Below, piece after piece: positions 40,733 to 48,804 of a stretch of 64,000 nt of DNA. Below the pieces are notes generated by a model. That model did no database searches. It was not told the DNA's origin and saw nothing but the letters and a program-made list of their open reading frames with translations. The position numbers and the translations under genes are program-made. How positions within the stretch are numbered: position 1 is the stretch's first letter; each line of letters starts with the position of its first letter. Source of the stretch: Bin127 sp965203505 (GTDB lineage: Bacteria > Chloroflexota > Dehalococcoidia > Lucifugimonadales > Lucifugimonadaceae); NCBI GenBank assembly GCA_965203505.1, contig OZ241880.1:2046001-2110000 (forward strand). The letters are read 5' to 3'.

Positions 40733-42610
40733 CTAGTCCAACGGCAAATCCCGCTTCGGTGCAGTATCGTCGAACCATACATCTGAAAACCATGAACCAT
40801 CATATTTTGGCGGTTCGAAGCCATGTACCCAAGGCTGCAACTGGAAGCCACTAGGCTTTGTGCTCCAGTACAGAGGTAATGCAATTCCTTCGTCAAGGAT
40901 ATGTTGCTCGAGCATCGCGTACTTTTCAAACCTTGCTGCTGCGTCCAGTTCGGTCGAAGCATCGTGTAACATCTGCTCCACTATTCGCGCTTCCGGCGAC
41001 GAATTGTGAGGGCCAAACGTTTTATCAAATACACGCAAGACTGCATACGGATCGGGATACTCAACAGTATGTAGGAATCCCACAGTCGCGAGGGAGCCTT
41101 CGGTTTCTAACAACCTATATGTGCCAATATCGCGCGCCAGATAGCTGACGCCATTCAAATCGATATTCTCTCGCCACTCTGATTCGAGTTGCTCGATTTC
41201 TGGCTCGAACAGACCATCCAAAATAGTATAGAATTCGAGTCGCGTTTGACTTGCCTGATATCGTGAATTGTCCGCATACTCGGCTGCTGTTTCTGGATCA
41301 AATCTCGGGGCTACGACATCTCCATCGAATTCCGTTACGCCGGGCGGCACAATCCGTGACGCGGGCACAACTGTCCATGGAACGGATAACTTGTCGAAAT
41401 CTAATCCTGTGACATTTACTGATGCAACCAAAGCACGCCTGAAGTCAACATCATCGTAGGGTGGCAATGCTGTATTGAATACGAGAAATGCCGTCACGGG
41501 AGCCGATTCGAACCTTTCAAACTTGCCCTGAGAACCAGCAGATTCTCGCGGTATCAAATCGATCAACTCATTTTCGTAGATTCCGTCGTGACCATGGCCT
41601 GAAGCGTCGTGCTCATGGTCACCAACAAACTCCACGCCGTCCAAATAGGCGGGACGTCCAAAGTAGTGTTCATTCCTTTCCAAAATACATGGGCCAGTGA
41701 AAGCCACAAAATTCGCGACACGAAACGGACCCGTTCCCACTGGCAAGACGTCATTCCAAGGATGAATGTACTCAGGGTCACCCTTCCAAAATTTCGCCCA
41801 ATCGGCCTTCCAACTTTCTACGTTTTCACGCTTAAGGACTGACGCCACTGGATCTGCGAGCAGTGCAAGGAAATCTGGGCGCGGATTCTCCAGCCTGACA
41901 ATCAAACGACGTTCATCTACTACCTCAACGCCGCTCAAGCCTGAACTTTCACCTTTCGCGATTGATTCAGCACCTTGGATCGCGCCAAGCACATCCAAAG
42001 CACGATCAGATCCTGTGCTGGGTTGCAACGCCCTCTCCCAACTCCACTTGACATCGCTGGAGGTCAAAGGACTGCCATCGCTGAATTTCAAATCGGGGCG
42101 TAGCAAAAACCTGTAAGTCCTGCCACTGTCTTCGATCTGAAACGACTGCGCCAAGTCCGGTTGGAAAGGATCCGAATCGATGTCGCTTATTGTCATTAGC
42201 CCGTTGTAGATCTCCGAATACAACATCCGTGAATCCGGAGAGTCGTCAATCACTGGATCTGGTGTCCATGTGTTACCTGTCGGGATCCGAAGGAATCCAC
42301 CGCTTTTCCCAGACGCGGTATCTGTGGAAGGTTCAGGTTCACCAGTCGAACTGACGACTTCAATTCCTTCCGCAAAAGATTGATCGATCTGAACCACACC
42401 ATCAGATGTCCGTGATTCGCAACCGAAACCTAATGACAAGATACCCACGGCGATCATCGAGATGGATGCCGTTCGACAATTGGTTCCGATCGAAGTGACA
42501 AGTCCATACATCCGAGCGTCGGTCGGATTCGACGAGAGTCCGACTGATTCTCGTCGAGATTCACCGTTCAGTCGTCCGGAAAAAAATTTGAGTAGCATCG
42601 CCAAACTCAC
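40733..42610 (-). CDS. ABC-type oligopeptide/solute-binding lipoprotein (SBP family 5)
   Basis: 625 residues. The N-terminus is long; the export signal is probably TASISMIAVGILSLGFGC with the lipid-anchor Cys at ~65, so the start may be Met34 (MYGLVTSIGTN). The mature part matches OppA/DppA-type proteins: DSRMLYSEIYNGLMT, DLAQSFQIEDSGRTYRFLLR, KFSDGSPLTSSDVKWSWERA, FLVFNTALPPYDDVDFRRAL and LEQHILDEGIALPLYWSTKP. It captures peptides or similar solutes outside the cell. No permease or ATPase genes accompany it, which is unusual; it may serve a distant transporter or act as a receptor. It is flanked by two paralogous small exported proteins. Confidence 0.88.
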   Translation of the reverse strand: MSLAMLLKFFSGRLNGESRRESVGLSSNPTDARMYGLVTSIGTNCRTASISMIAVGILSLGFGCESRTSDGVVQIDQSFAEGIEVVSSTGEPEPSTDTASGKSGGFLRIPTGNTWTPDPVIDDSPDSRMLYSEIYNGLMTISDIDSDPFQPDLAQSFQIEDSGRTYRFLLRPDLKFSDGSPLTSSDVKWSWERALQPSTGSDRALDVLGAIQGAESIAKGESSGLSGVEVVDERRLIVRLENPRPDFLALLADPVASVLKRENVESWKADWAKFWKGDPEYIHPWNDVLPVGTGPFRVANFVAFTGPCILERNEHYFGRPAYLDGVEFVGDHEHDASGHGHDGIYENELIDLIPRESAGSQGKFERFESAPVTAFLVFNTALPPYDDVDFRRALVASVNVTGLDFDKLSVPWTVVPASRIVPPGVTEFDGDVVAPRFDPETAAEYADNSRYQASQTRLEFYTILDGLFEPEIEQLESEWRENIDLNGVSYLARDIGTYRLLETEGSLATVGFLHTVEYPDPYAVLRVFDKTFGPHNSSPEARIVEQMLHDASTELDAAARFEKYAMLEQHILDEGIALPLYWSTKPSGFQLQPWVHGFEPPKYDGSWFSDVWFDDTAPKRDLPLD

Positions 42611-42625
42611 TCGAAGCGCAGCTGG

Positions 42626-42653
42626 TTGACAAACATCTAATGATGATGATAGT
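42626..42653 (+). promoter_or_regulatory. Promoter for second HCGxH gene
   Basis: Perfect TTGACA at 42626-42631, 16-nt spacer, then GATAGT (4 of 6 match to consensus), 39 nt before the ATG. It lies in the divergent gap shared with the solute-binding protein gene. Confidence 0.5.
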
Positions 42654-42692
42654 TTCTCTGGTGGTATTCGATCTAGCGAAAGGAAAGCTTAG

Positions 42693-42998
42693 ATGACTAA
42701 AGTCAATCACCGATTCTCCGCGTTCGTTCTGGGCGCAATCGTTCTCAGCCTGTCTGTCGCAGTGTTAATCATTGACAGTGATTCGTACGCTTCGGCTAAA
42801 TACATGGCGAATCACGACGTAACGCTAATTGATTCTAACGAATCCGTTCAAAATAGAGTAGCCGTAACAAACAATGATTCAAATGAAACAGTCAATCCTC
42901 ACTGTGGACGGCACGTCCAATTCGATCGCGTATTGATTGTCAGAGACGATGGCAGCAGTTACTGGAAGACCGTTAGAAGGTTTGTCTGGATTTGTTAG
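42693..42998 (+). CDS. Small exported protein with HCGxH and C-terminal VWxC, copy 2 (101 aa)
   Basis: Paralogue of the gene at 40172, sharing MTxV at the start, the LxIDSxS pattern after the hydrophobic segment (FVLGAIVLSLSVAVLIIDS), IDSNESVQNRV, PHCGRHVQF and the ending DDGSSYWK...RRFVWIC with terminal Cys. Overall identity is moderate while these motifs are fixed, which indicates selection on them. AGGAAAG lies about 7 nt before the ATG. A perfect 14-bp hairpin follows. The N-terminus could be a cleaved signal (…YASA) or a membrane anchor. Divergent from the peptide-binding lipoprotein gene. Confidence 0.72.
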   Translation: MTKVNHRFSAFVLGAIVLSLSVAVLIIDSDSYASAKYMANHDVTLIDSNESVQNRVAVTNNDSNETVNPHCGRHVQFDRVLIVRDDGSSYWKTVRRFVWIC

Positions 42999-43021
42999 TA
43001 ATCCAAGTCATCCCAGCATCC

Positions 43022-43063
43022 TACATAAACGGCAGTTGGCGATCTGCCTCTGCCGTTTATGTA
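43022..43063. terminator. Hairpin after second HCGxH gene
   Basis: A perfect 14-bp stem (TACATAAACGGCAG / CTGCCGTTTATGTA) with a 14-nt loop, between this gene and the convergent portal gene; it could serve both directions. Confidence 0.65.
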
Positions 43064-43075
43064 TAGCGGATCCCC

Positions 43076-44317
43076 TCAAACCCCCAACTCCCGCCGCGCT
43101 TCATCCACTGTCATAATCCCCGCACCAACAAGCGTTGCCAACCGATCCGCCCTATCAGACTGAGACTCCTGAACCGCCTCCACGTCCGACAGGTTGAACC
43201 TTACCACCAACTCGTTCGGGAACCGCGCGAAGTGCGGTGCCAAACGATGATTGATGCCATCCTCCAGCATCTTCAACTCCGGGATGATGGTGTTGCGCCA
43301 TAGGAACTGCTCCATCGTGCGCACGTTTGCCAGCGTCGCATCCTCGAACTCGCTGAGGAACACTTTGGGTACGCCGAATGCGCGTGAGACCTCTTCGACC
43401 GACCATTGCAACGCGGCGATGAACTCCATCTCTGAATGATTCGAGCCCAATCGCTTGATGTCGATACCTCCGCTCACGATTATCGGTTGGTGAGCCTGAT
43501 CCGGGTTCGACATCCGCTCGTTCCACGTATCAAGGAAACTATCGGTCTGCTCCTCGCCAAGACCGATCTCGGTCGTCACAACCAAGTCCGTCGGCATCGC
43601 TGAGTGAATGTAGAAACGCCGGTTGAAACGAAGCGCCTCCGAACTCATGTCGACCGCTTCGCGAGCGGGTGACATCGATGAGAACCCGGCCAGCGGTCGA
43701 GATGGATTGAACCGTCGGTACCAGAGCATCTCCTCGGGCAGGTATGCCACCCGCCCCTCCGCCGTTTCGTGAATGAAGCCGCGAACTGAACGGTCGGTGG
43801 CATCCGCGACCACATGCACCTCGTCGGACCGCAACGGCCAGATTTCGTAGGGAACTCCATCCCGGTCTCGCGCCATCGCCACGAATGCGGATCCCCAGAG
43901 AGACAACCGGCTCTCGACCGCCCGCAGCAGCTGCCCGCCGTCCCAAACATCGTTCGGACGATCCAGGAGGCGCTGCAACGGGTGATTCGGACCTGCCAGG
44001 TCAGACTCGCTTCCCGGCGCCGACCGCTGCCAAACCTCCAGCGGAGGTCTGCTCACCGCCTCGGCGAGTACTCGCACCGCCGCATGGACCGCGGTCGACC
44101 GAGCGTAGTACTCACCATGTTGCGCCGGGGACAACTCGACAGAGTCTTCGCCGATGATGGGGATGCCGACACGATCCACCACCTGTCTGAACGGCATCGC
44201 TCGCCGTTCAATTGCTCCAGCGTTGTTCTCACCGCGCCCGGCGCCGAACGGCCGCACAATCGCTCTACCAATCTTCTTCATCATTCCATCACCTGTCTGA
44301 TTTACAGCTATGTTCAT
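43076..44317 (-). CDS. Phage portal protein, HK97 family
   Basis: About 413 residues from MNIAVNQTGDGMMKKIGRA, chosen because AAAGGGAG lies 7 nt upstream; the frame also opens at 44365 but that would overlap the preceding gene. Portal motifs: YARSTAVHAAVRVLAEAVSR, HPLQRLLDRPNDVWDGGQLL, YEIWPLRSDEVHVV, MLWYRRFNPSRPLAGFSSMS, AFGVPKVFLSEFEDATLANV and TIIPELKMLEDGINHRL. HK97-type portals form the dodecameric ring through which DNA is packaged. The length and core are normal. It is last in the cluster, not first as in most HK97-like phages, and no terminase gene adjoins it. Confidence 0.9.
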   Translation of the reverse strand: MNIAVNQTGDGMMKKIGRAIVRPFGAGRGENNAGAIERRAMPFRQVVDRVGIPIIGEDSVELSPAQHGEYYARSTAVHAAVRVLAEAVSRPPLEVWQRSAPGSESDLAGPNHPLQRLLDRPNDVWDGGQLLRAVESRLSLWGSAFVAMARDRDGVPYEIWPLRSDEVHVVADATDRSVRGFIHETAEGRVAYLPEEMLWYRRFNPSRPLAGFSSMSPAREAVDMSSEALRFNRRFYIHSAMPTDLVVTTEIGLGEEQTDSFLDTWNERMSNPDQAHQPIIVSGGIDIKRLGSNHSEMEFIAALQWSVEEVSRAFGVPKVFLSEFEDATLANVRTMEQFLWRNTIIPELKMLEDGINHRLAPHFARFPNELVVRFNLSDVEAVQESQSDRADRLATLVGAGIMTVDEARRELGV

Positions 44318-44336
44318 CGTCAAACTCCCTTTGAAT

Positions 44337-44609
44337 TCATCCACCGGCGATCGAGCCAATGGCATAACCCACGATCGCCAGCACTTCGCCGCCGACCAAT
44401 ACCATCAACCAACGGATATTGATCTCGATGCCCTTCAAGCGCTGATCATGATCGTGCTCAACCGTCTTTCGCAGACGCTTCACCTGATCCAACAGATCAG
44501 ATTCGCCTCTGGCATCGCTGGCATTGGTCATTCGCTTTTTCTTTCCTGATCTTTCGCCACCGACCAATTCGTCGATGTCGATGTTCAACAAAACCTCTCT
44601 AGGGTCCAT
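44337..44609 (-). CDS. Small coiled-coil/TM protein in the phage module (90 aa)
   Basis: Residues ~37-66 form a charged coiled coil (DLLDQVKRLRKTVEHDHDQR) and ~67-88 a TM helix (WLMVLVGGEVLAIVGYAIGS). GGAGG lies 10 nt before the start at 44609. The layout resembles holin-associated XhlA-type proteins or small phage membrane proteins, but also the host proteins at 21.7-22.2 kb. It sits between the connector and portal genes, 19 bp from the latter. Confidence 0.7.
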   Translation of the reverse strand: MDPREVLLNIDIDELVGGERSGKKKRMTNASDARGESDLLDQVKRLRKTVEHDHDQRLKGIEINIRWLMVLVGGEVLAIVGYAIGSIAGG

Positions 44610-44664
44610 TCAACCCGTTCCTCCATTTCCTTCCACTCGAAAATTGCACAACTCACGACTCTCC

Positions 44665-44726
44665 GTTTCAGTCCCTTTCGTCCGACGAAAGGGGCGCGAG
44701 CGCAGCGAGCGGGGTATGCCCGGGCC
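44665..44726 (+). repeat. Dispersed palindromic repeat inside the phage module
   Basis: CCCTTTCG / CGAAAGGG hairpin, GCGCGAGCGCAGCGAGCGGG and GGTATGCCCGGG: a close copy of the 7211 unit, between connector and small membrane protein genes. Confidence 0.73.
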
Positions 44727-44752
44727 GGGTGGGGTGGTAACTGCACGCAGCT

Positions 44753-45604
44753 TCAGATCCACAACCGGCGGTAAGGTCCCAGCAAGCGTTTCACGTCCTC
44801 TGAAGGGTCGTACAACTCTGCGGACGATCCGTCGAACCCGTTCGATCTGGCAGCGATGCCGTCACGCCGTCGCCAACGGTCTACAGCGGTCAGAAGCGTT
44901 GCCTCTACAACCTCTGCCGGAAATTGCAAGCCCTTCACCGCCGATGCGTCCGCGTGCTGTGCCGCTGATGTCCCGTTGACACCTCGGATCACGTTCATCA
45001 ACGAGCTACCGACCTGCGTCACGAACATCTGCTCGTTGCCGATCTGAATCGTGTTTCCCGCTGAAACGTTTGCATCTTCGTCGACGCGAATCGAGCGCGA
45101 CTCGGCTGTCAACAGTTTTCCAGAGTTACTTACGTACGCTCCCAGCGACACCAAGTGCGACCGGTATCCCCAACGCCCGGTGATCTGAACCGCGGCGCGT
45201 CCCGATGGAAAACACCTGCTCGACGATCTCCGGCTTGTCCGCATCACGTGAAATGGGAACCCATGCGGCGACGTCGGATTGGCATCCAGCGGATACAACA
45301 CGTATTCGCTGCGATGTCTGACTCGCTCGAACACGCCGTCACCGTCCCAATCCTCGACCACCTGCGCCACCTCGATCAGATCATCAACGTGCACGCCCTC
45401 GCGGTTTCGGACATCGAAACGCTTCGATTCCGTGCTCACATAAAAACGCCTGCTGCAATAGCCATCGACGATGCGGCTCGCCACGTGCAGCAGGTGCCAC
45501 AACGTTGCGTCGTGCGTCGTATCCGCGATACCGACACGCCGTTTCAAACTCGTCGGCGTCGCGTAGACATTCAATATCCCCAATGGTGCTTTAGCAACTG
45601 TCAT
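44753..45604 (-). CDS. Phage head-tail connector-like protein
   Basis: 283 residues. The N-terminal ~75 residues (ATLWHLLHVASRIVDGYCSRRFY) match the helical start of gp6-like head-tail connectors, followed by a beta-rich domain (SKRFDVRNREGVHVDDLIEV) and a C-terminal helix (VVEATLLTAVDRWRRRDGIA). An inserted segment at ~165-225 (SIRVDEDANVSAGNTIQIGN, FVTQVGSSLMNVIRGVNGTS) resembles a small beta domain seen in some structural proteins. AAGGAG lies 10 nt before the ATG. Connectors join capsid and tail; no tail genes occur here. Family match is moderate. Confidence 0.75.
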   Translation of the reverse strand: MTVAKAPLGILNVYATPTSLKRRVGIADTTHDATLWHLLHVASRIVDGYCSRRFYVSTESKRFDVRNREGVHVDDLIEVAQVVEDWDGDGVFERVRHRSEYVLYPLDANPTSPHGFPFHVMRTSRRSSSRCFPSGRAAVQITGRWGYRSHLVSLGAYVSNSGKLLTAESRSIRVDEDANVSAGNTIQIGNEQMFVTQVGSSLMNVIRGVNGTSAAQHADASAVKGLQFPAEVVEATLLTAVDRWRRRDGIAARSNGFDGSSAELYDPSEDVKRLLGPYRRLWI

Positions 45605-45639
45605 CTCAAAAAATCTCCTTTTCCGTAGGAGCGCCCCTT

Positions 45640-46005
45640 GTAGTCCGCCCTCACCATCTCCGTAGGGGCGAACCCCTTGTGATCGCCCTACAGGGACCTT
45701 TGCACACCGCCCCCGTCACCGGCGAAAGCCGGAATCCAGAGGGGCGGTGGGCAACGCGGTCACTTCGCGCCCCCTTCGTCCTTCTGCCACGTCGTAGCCG
45801 TAGTTACTCTGCGTGACACATTTCCCTCATGAACGGGGAAACCCGGATCGTCTGGGGCCGGCCGCCGAGGTAGCGCAAGCGTCCCGACGGTGTGCTGGGC
45901 GACCAAAAGGGATCGCACCTACGATGGTTCGGGCGACCAAAAGGGATCGCACCTACGATGTTTCGGGCGACCACAAGGGTTCGCCCCTACGCGCGCTGGG
46001 CGCCA
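45640..46005. repeat. Repeat array within the phage module
   Basis: This 430-bp gene-free gap holds CCGTAGGGGCGAACCCCTTG + TGATCGCCC (45653), a CCGGCGAAAGCCGGAATCC unit (45712), the expanded CGCGCCCCCTTCGTCCTTC unit with a 34-bp stem-loop insert (45769-45848), and three tandem copies of GGGCGACCAAAAGGGATCGC + ACCTACGATG (45898-45998), the third being the CACAAGGGTTCGCCCCTACG variant. Confidence 0.75.
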
Positions 46006-46037
46006 ACGGAACCGTCGACGCCCCACGCTTCGGGAAC

Positions 46038-47348
46038 CTAGACCTCGATGTTGTAAGCCAGAGCCGTGTGCGTCGCGTTGGCACGATCGTTGGAACGCTC
46101 GGCGAACGCCAAACGCATGCTCACAATCATCACGTTCTGACGCTTTTGGATGTCGCGCTGCGTCTCCATCATCAGGTTCCGACGGAACCCGATGCGCCAC
46201 TGGCTCGTGTTGACCGCCAGCAATCGACCGCGGTCAACGTTGTTGCCGCCATCGCTCACCTTGCCATCGGCGTCCGCCAACCGCATCTGACCGCTCACGA
46301 CCAGCGGATGGCCGTAAACCGTCGCCAACTGTCCCGTGAGAATCGTCGCCTTGGGACCGAGCTTGTCCACGGTCTCGACTGATCCCAGACCCAGGCTGCT
46401 TACAAACGTCGCCACATCCGTCACGTACACCGTGTCCGATGCGCTGACGCCGTACTTGCCCAGCTTCTTCAAAAGGTCCAGATACGCAGCCATCGTGATC
46501 GAAGCGTCGTGTGAAACCGATTGAGCAGGGTTATCGACCAACGGCAGATGCAGCAATCCGTCGAAACCGATCAGATACTGCGCCTTGCCGGCGGTTGAGG
46601 TGGTCAACGTCGCACCATCGGCGTTGATGCTGTCCGCACCGGTCGTGTCGGCGTTGAGCAACACATCATCGATCACTTCAGCGGCGTTGCGAACCAATGT
46701 CCGTCGAACTTCCGGCAACACCGCGAACACCGCGTCCTCGTCCAGCGTCAATGACCACGGAACCTCCGCGACCAGTTCATACGCCGTGAGAGTCTGATTC
46801 GCCGTCTTAGCAGTGCTTTCCGTGACCGACGTGTTTTCTGAACCCGGGTACCAGTTCACATCTCCTAGTTGAAGCGGTATGTCGAACGGGTTAGTCGGCA
46901 TGTCGATGCGGTTGAACAGACTCGCCACGCGCGTCTCTTGGTGCAGATCGCGCCAGAGGCGATCCGCCATGCCGGTCGGCACCAACTCATCGCCCTTCCC
47001 GGCGGTCACGCTGTCCATCGCCGCTTTCAATCTGACGTCCCAATCGCGAACCGATTCGGAACCGGTCTGCGACTCCGCGGCGCGCTGCACGCTCCGCACT
47101 ATCGCCAGATCCAACTCGTCGCATCCGGCGTACGGACCGGATTTCACTATCCGGTCAACTCCAGACGCCGACGCATGCTCCATCACCGATGCACGCCTAG
47201 TTTCCCGCTGTTCCGCGGTCAACGCCTCGATCGCTTTGCGCAATCGAACACGCTCATCGTGCACCGGCTCCAAATGCTCTTTGACGAAACTCGAAACCTC
47301 TGCCAGTTCCTGCTTCACCGTCTCCATCTCCATAGTCGTCTCAGGCAT
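46038..47348 (-). CDS. Phage major capsid protein, HK97 fold
   Basis: 436 residues. An N-terminal coiled-coil delta domain (ELAEVSSFVKEHLEPVHDER, KAIEALTAEQRETRRASVME) precedes the HK97 shell domain: GDELVPTGMADRLWRDLHQE, RIDMPTNPFDIPLQLGDVNW, LVAEVPWSLTLDEDAVFAVL, RTLVRNAAEVIDDVLLNADT and a C-terminal LLAVNTSQWRIGFRRNLMME. AAGGAG lies 9 nt before the ATG. It is full length with its delta domain, which the co-encoded protease would remove, as in tailed phages and GTAs. Its neighbours are the protease upstream and a connector downstream. Confidence 0.92.
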   Translation of the reverse strand: MPETTMEMETVKQELAEVSSFVKEHLEPVHDERVRLRKAIEALTAEQRETRRASVMEHASASGVDRIVKSGPYAGCDELDLAIVRSVQRAAESQTGSESVRDWDVRLKAAMDSVTAGKGDELVPTGMADRLWRDLHQETRVASLFNRIDMPTNPFDIPLQLGDVNWYPGSENTSVTESTAKTANQTLTAYELVAEVPWSLTLDEDAVFAVLPEVRRTLVRNAAEVIDDVLLNADTTGADSINADGATLTTSTAGKAQYLIGFDGLLHLPLVDNPAQSVSHDASITMAAYLDLLKKLGKYGVSASDTVYVTDVATFVSSLGLGSVETVDKLGPKATILTGQLATVYGHPLVVSGQMRLADADGKVSDGGNNVDRGRLLAVNTSQWRIGFRRNLMMETQRDIQKRQNVMIVSMRLAFAERSNDRANATHTALAYNIEV

Positions 47349-47428
47349 CTAAGCCATCTCCTTTTTCTTTCTTGCTTTCTTTGAACTGTCGTCCAATACA
47401 GGGCTGAAAAGCCCATCAAATTAACTCG

Positions 47429-48112
47429 TCAAGCCGTCAGCGAAACCGCCGCGCGCCAGAGGTCTCTCACACCGTTCCGCATCGCATCCGTCTCTCCGCC
47501 ACCGATTTCCAGCTCCTGCGATCTGATCGCCAATGCATCGGTGTGCATCGGGACCGGGACCGCGCTGATCTCCAACAGCTCTTGTCGTCGATACAAGTAG
47601 CCACGCCTGCCATCAGAGGCTTCGCGCATCTCCACCTCCAGCGGAAGAAAACCCACCGACACGCCGCGCATGAAGCCGTCGACGTAGAGACCCGCGATCT
47701 CGCGTGCGAAATCCGTCGGAGCGAATTCCACCTCCGCGTGCATCGCCCCGTCATCGAACCACACCCGTTTCGCCTGACCTATCGGCGGGATCGAACGATC
47801 ATGAGCCCACAGAAAAACCGGATTGCGCCGGTATCCTTCCAACTCCCAACCGGTCGGGTCGATCACATCGCCCTTCCGATCCTCAGTCCCGATCGCCGCC
47901 TTGATGATCAGGAGGCGGGGCGCGTCGATGTCAACCAACCGTTCATCTGACCCCTCTTCACTTTTGACCTCGCCGCCGTCGTCAGTGGGCCTGTTTCGGT
48001 GGACGGTGGTGCCAACACCGGCACCGAACCACTTGACGACAACCCCACCTCCGTCACCCAGCCACGACGCATCGCCCGCGCCGTGACCAGCACATGAACT
48101 TCCCTTCCGCAC
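47429..48112 (-). CDS. Prohead protease, HK97 family
   Basis: 227 residues. The core LLIIKAAIGTEDRKGDVIDP, PVFLWAHDRSIPPIGQAKRV (catalytic His), DFAREIAGLYVDGFMRGVSV (catalytic Ser region GVSVGF) and RQELLEISAVPVPMHTDALA matches HK97 prohead proteases. The ~60-residue N-terminal extension is Gly-rich, but a perfect AGGAGG sits 5 nt before the GTG at 48112, so I keep that start. It cleaves the capsid delta domain during maturation. First gene of the module; nothing phage-like lies upstream. Confidence 0.88.
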   Translation of the reverse strand: MRKGSSCAGHGAGDASWLGDGGGVVVKWFGAGVGTTVHRNRPTDDGGEVKSEEGSDERLVDIDAPRLLIIKAAIGTEDRKGDVIDPTGWELEGYRRNPVFLWAHDRSIPPIGQAKRVWFDDGAMHAEVEFAPTDFAREIAGLYVDGFMRGVSVGFLPLEVEMREASDGRRGYLYRRQELLEISAVPVPMHTDALAIRSQELEIGGGETDAMRNGVRDLWRAAVSLTA

Positions 48113-48528
48113 AGCTTCCTCCTATGCTTACCGTCGTTGTTAGCCAACGACATAACTGATACAACTGTTCTAATACATATGATGTACCAAAAACCCCGGC
48201 AATGCAACCCCGAAATGGCGGAATTTTCGAATTCTCAAGGACGTTGGTCATTTGACACACCAAGCCTCTCGTTCTCATCTTCATCGCAAGCCGTACCACA
48301 GTCCAAGCACCATATCTGCTAACCGATCTAGTCGTAGCATCCGCAGCTGACGCGCCAATCCGTAACGTTCATGAGGTTGCGATTCTCCTCAGGTTGGGCC
48401 TTGTTGACGGTACACAGAACCATCTTCGAGAAGTGGCTAGGCAGCGGGTGAGCCTGACAGTCTCCGCCCGGACATCGGTATAGAATCTGACTTGTACAAG
48501 AATGCCTTTGAAAGATCGGACCTGAGAG
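48113..48528. other. Gene-free gap upstream of phage module
   Basis: No supported gene over ~415 bp. A minus-strand frame ending at 48328 has a Cys-rich tail (CPGGDCQAHPLPSHF, RVSCGCYD) that could be a gene remnant, but it has no plausible start and overlaps the plus-strand gene at 48529. The region is a likely promoter zone for the divergent genes on each side. Confidence 0.4.
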
Positions 48529-48804
48529 ATGAAAACACCGATACGACGGCCTAAGGACGAGACGGCCCGCCTCGGGGACGAGATTTACGAGAGAGACATC
48601 CGACCACAGATCGAAGAGACCCATCACGGGAAGATAGTCGCGATCGACGTGGACAGCGGCGACTACGCCATCGGCAACGACGTGGTTGCCGCAACGGATA
48701 GTTTGCGGGAGGAGCACCCGGACGCTATCAACGTCTTGTGTGAGAGGGTCGGACATCGGACGCTGTATCACTTCGGGGGCAGCTCCCTGCGGAGAGCCAG
48801 GTGA
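48529..48804 (+). CDS. Small acidic protein paired with aspartic protease (91 aa)
   Basis: 91 residues: MKTPIRRPKDETARLGDEIY opening helix, then IEETHHGKIVAIDVDSGDYA and NDVVAATDSLREEHPDAINV, ending VGHRTLYHFGGSSLRRAR. I recall proteins of this kind beside clan AA aspartic proteases in many bacteria, often treated as a two-gene, toxin-antitoxin-like pair; no activity is known to me. The stop overlaps the next gene's start (4 nt), so they are translationally coupled. Confidence 0.75.
   Translation: MKTPIRRPKDETARLGDEIYERDIRPQIEETHHGKIVAIDVDSGDYAIGNDVVAATDSLREEHPDAINVLCERVGHRTLYHFGGSSLRRAR

Noticed and set aside
48328..48771. 147-codon minus-strand ORF with Cys-rich C-terminus
   Set aside because: Its first half is antisense to the better supported gene at 48529; the Cys-rich tail has no start codon of its own. 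It could be a remnant but cannot be shown.
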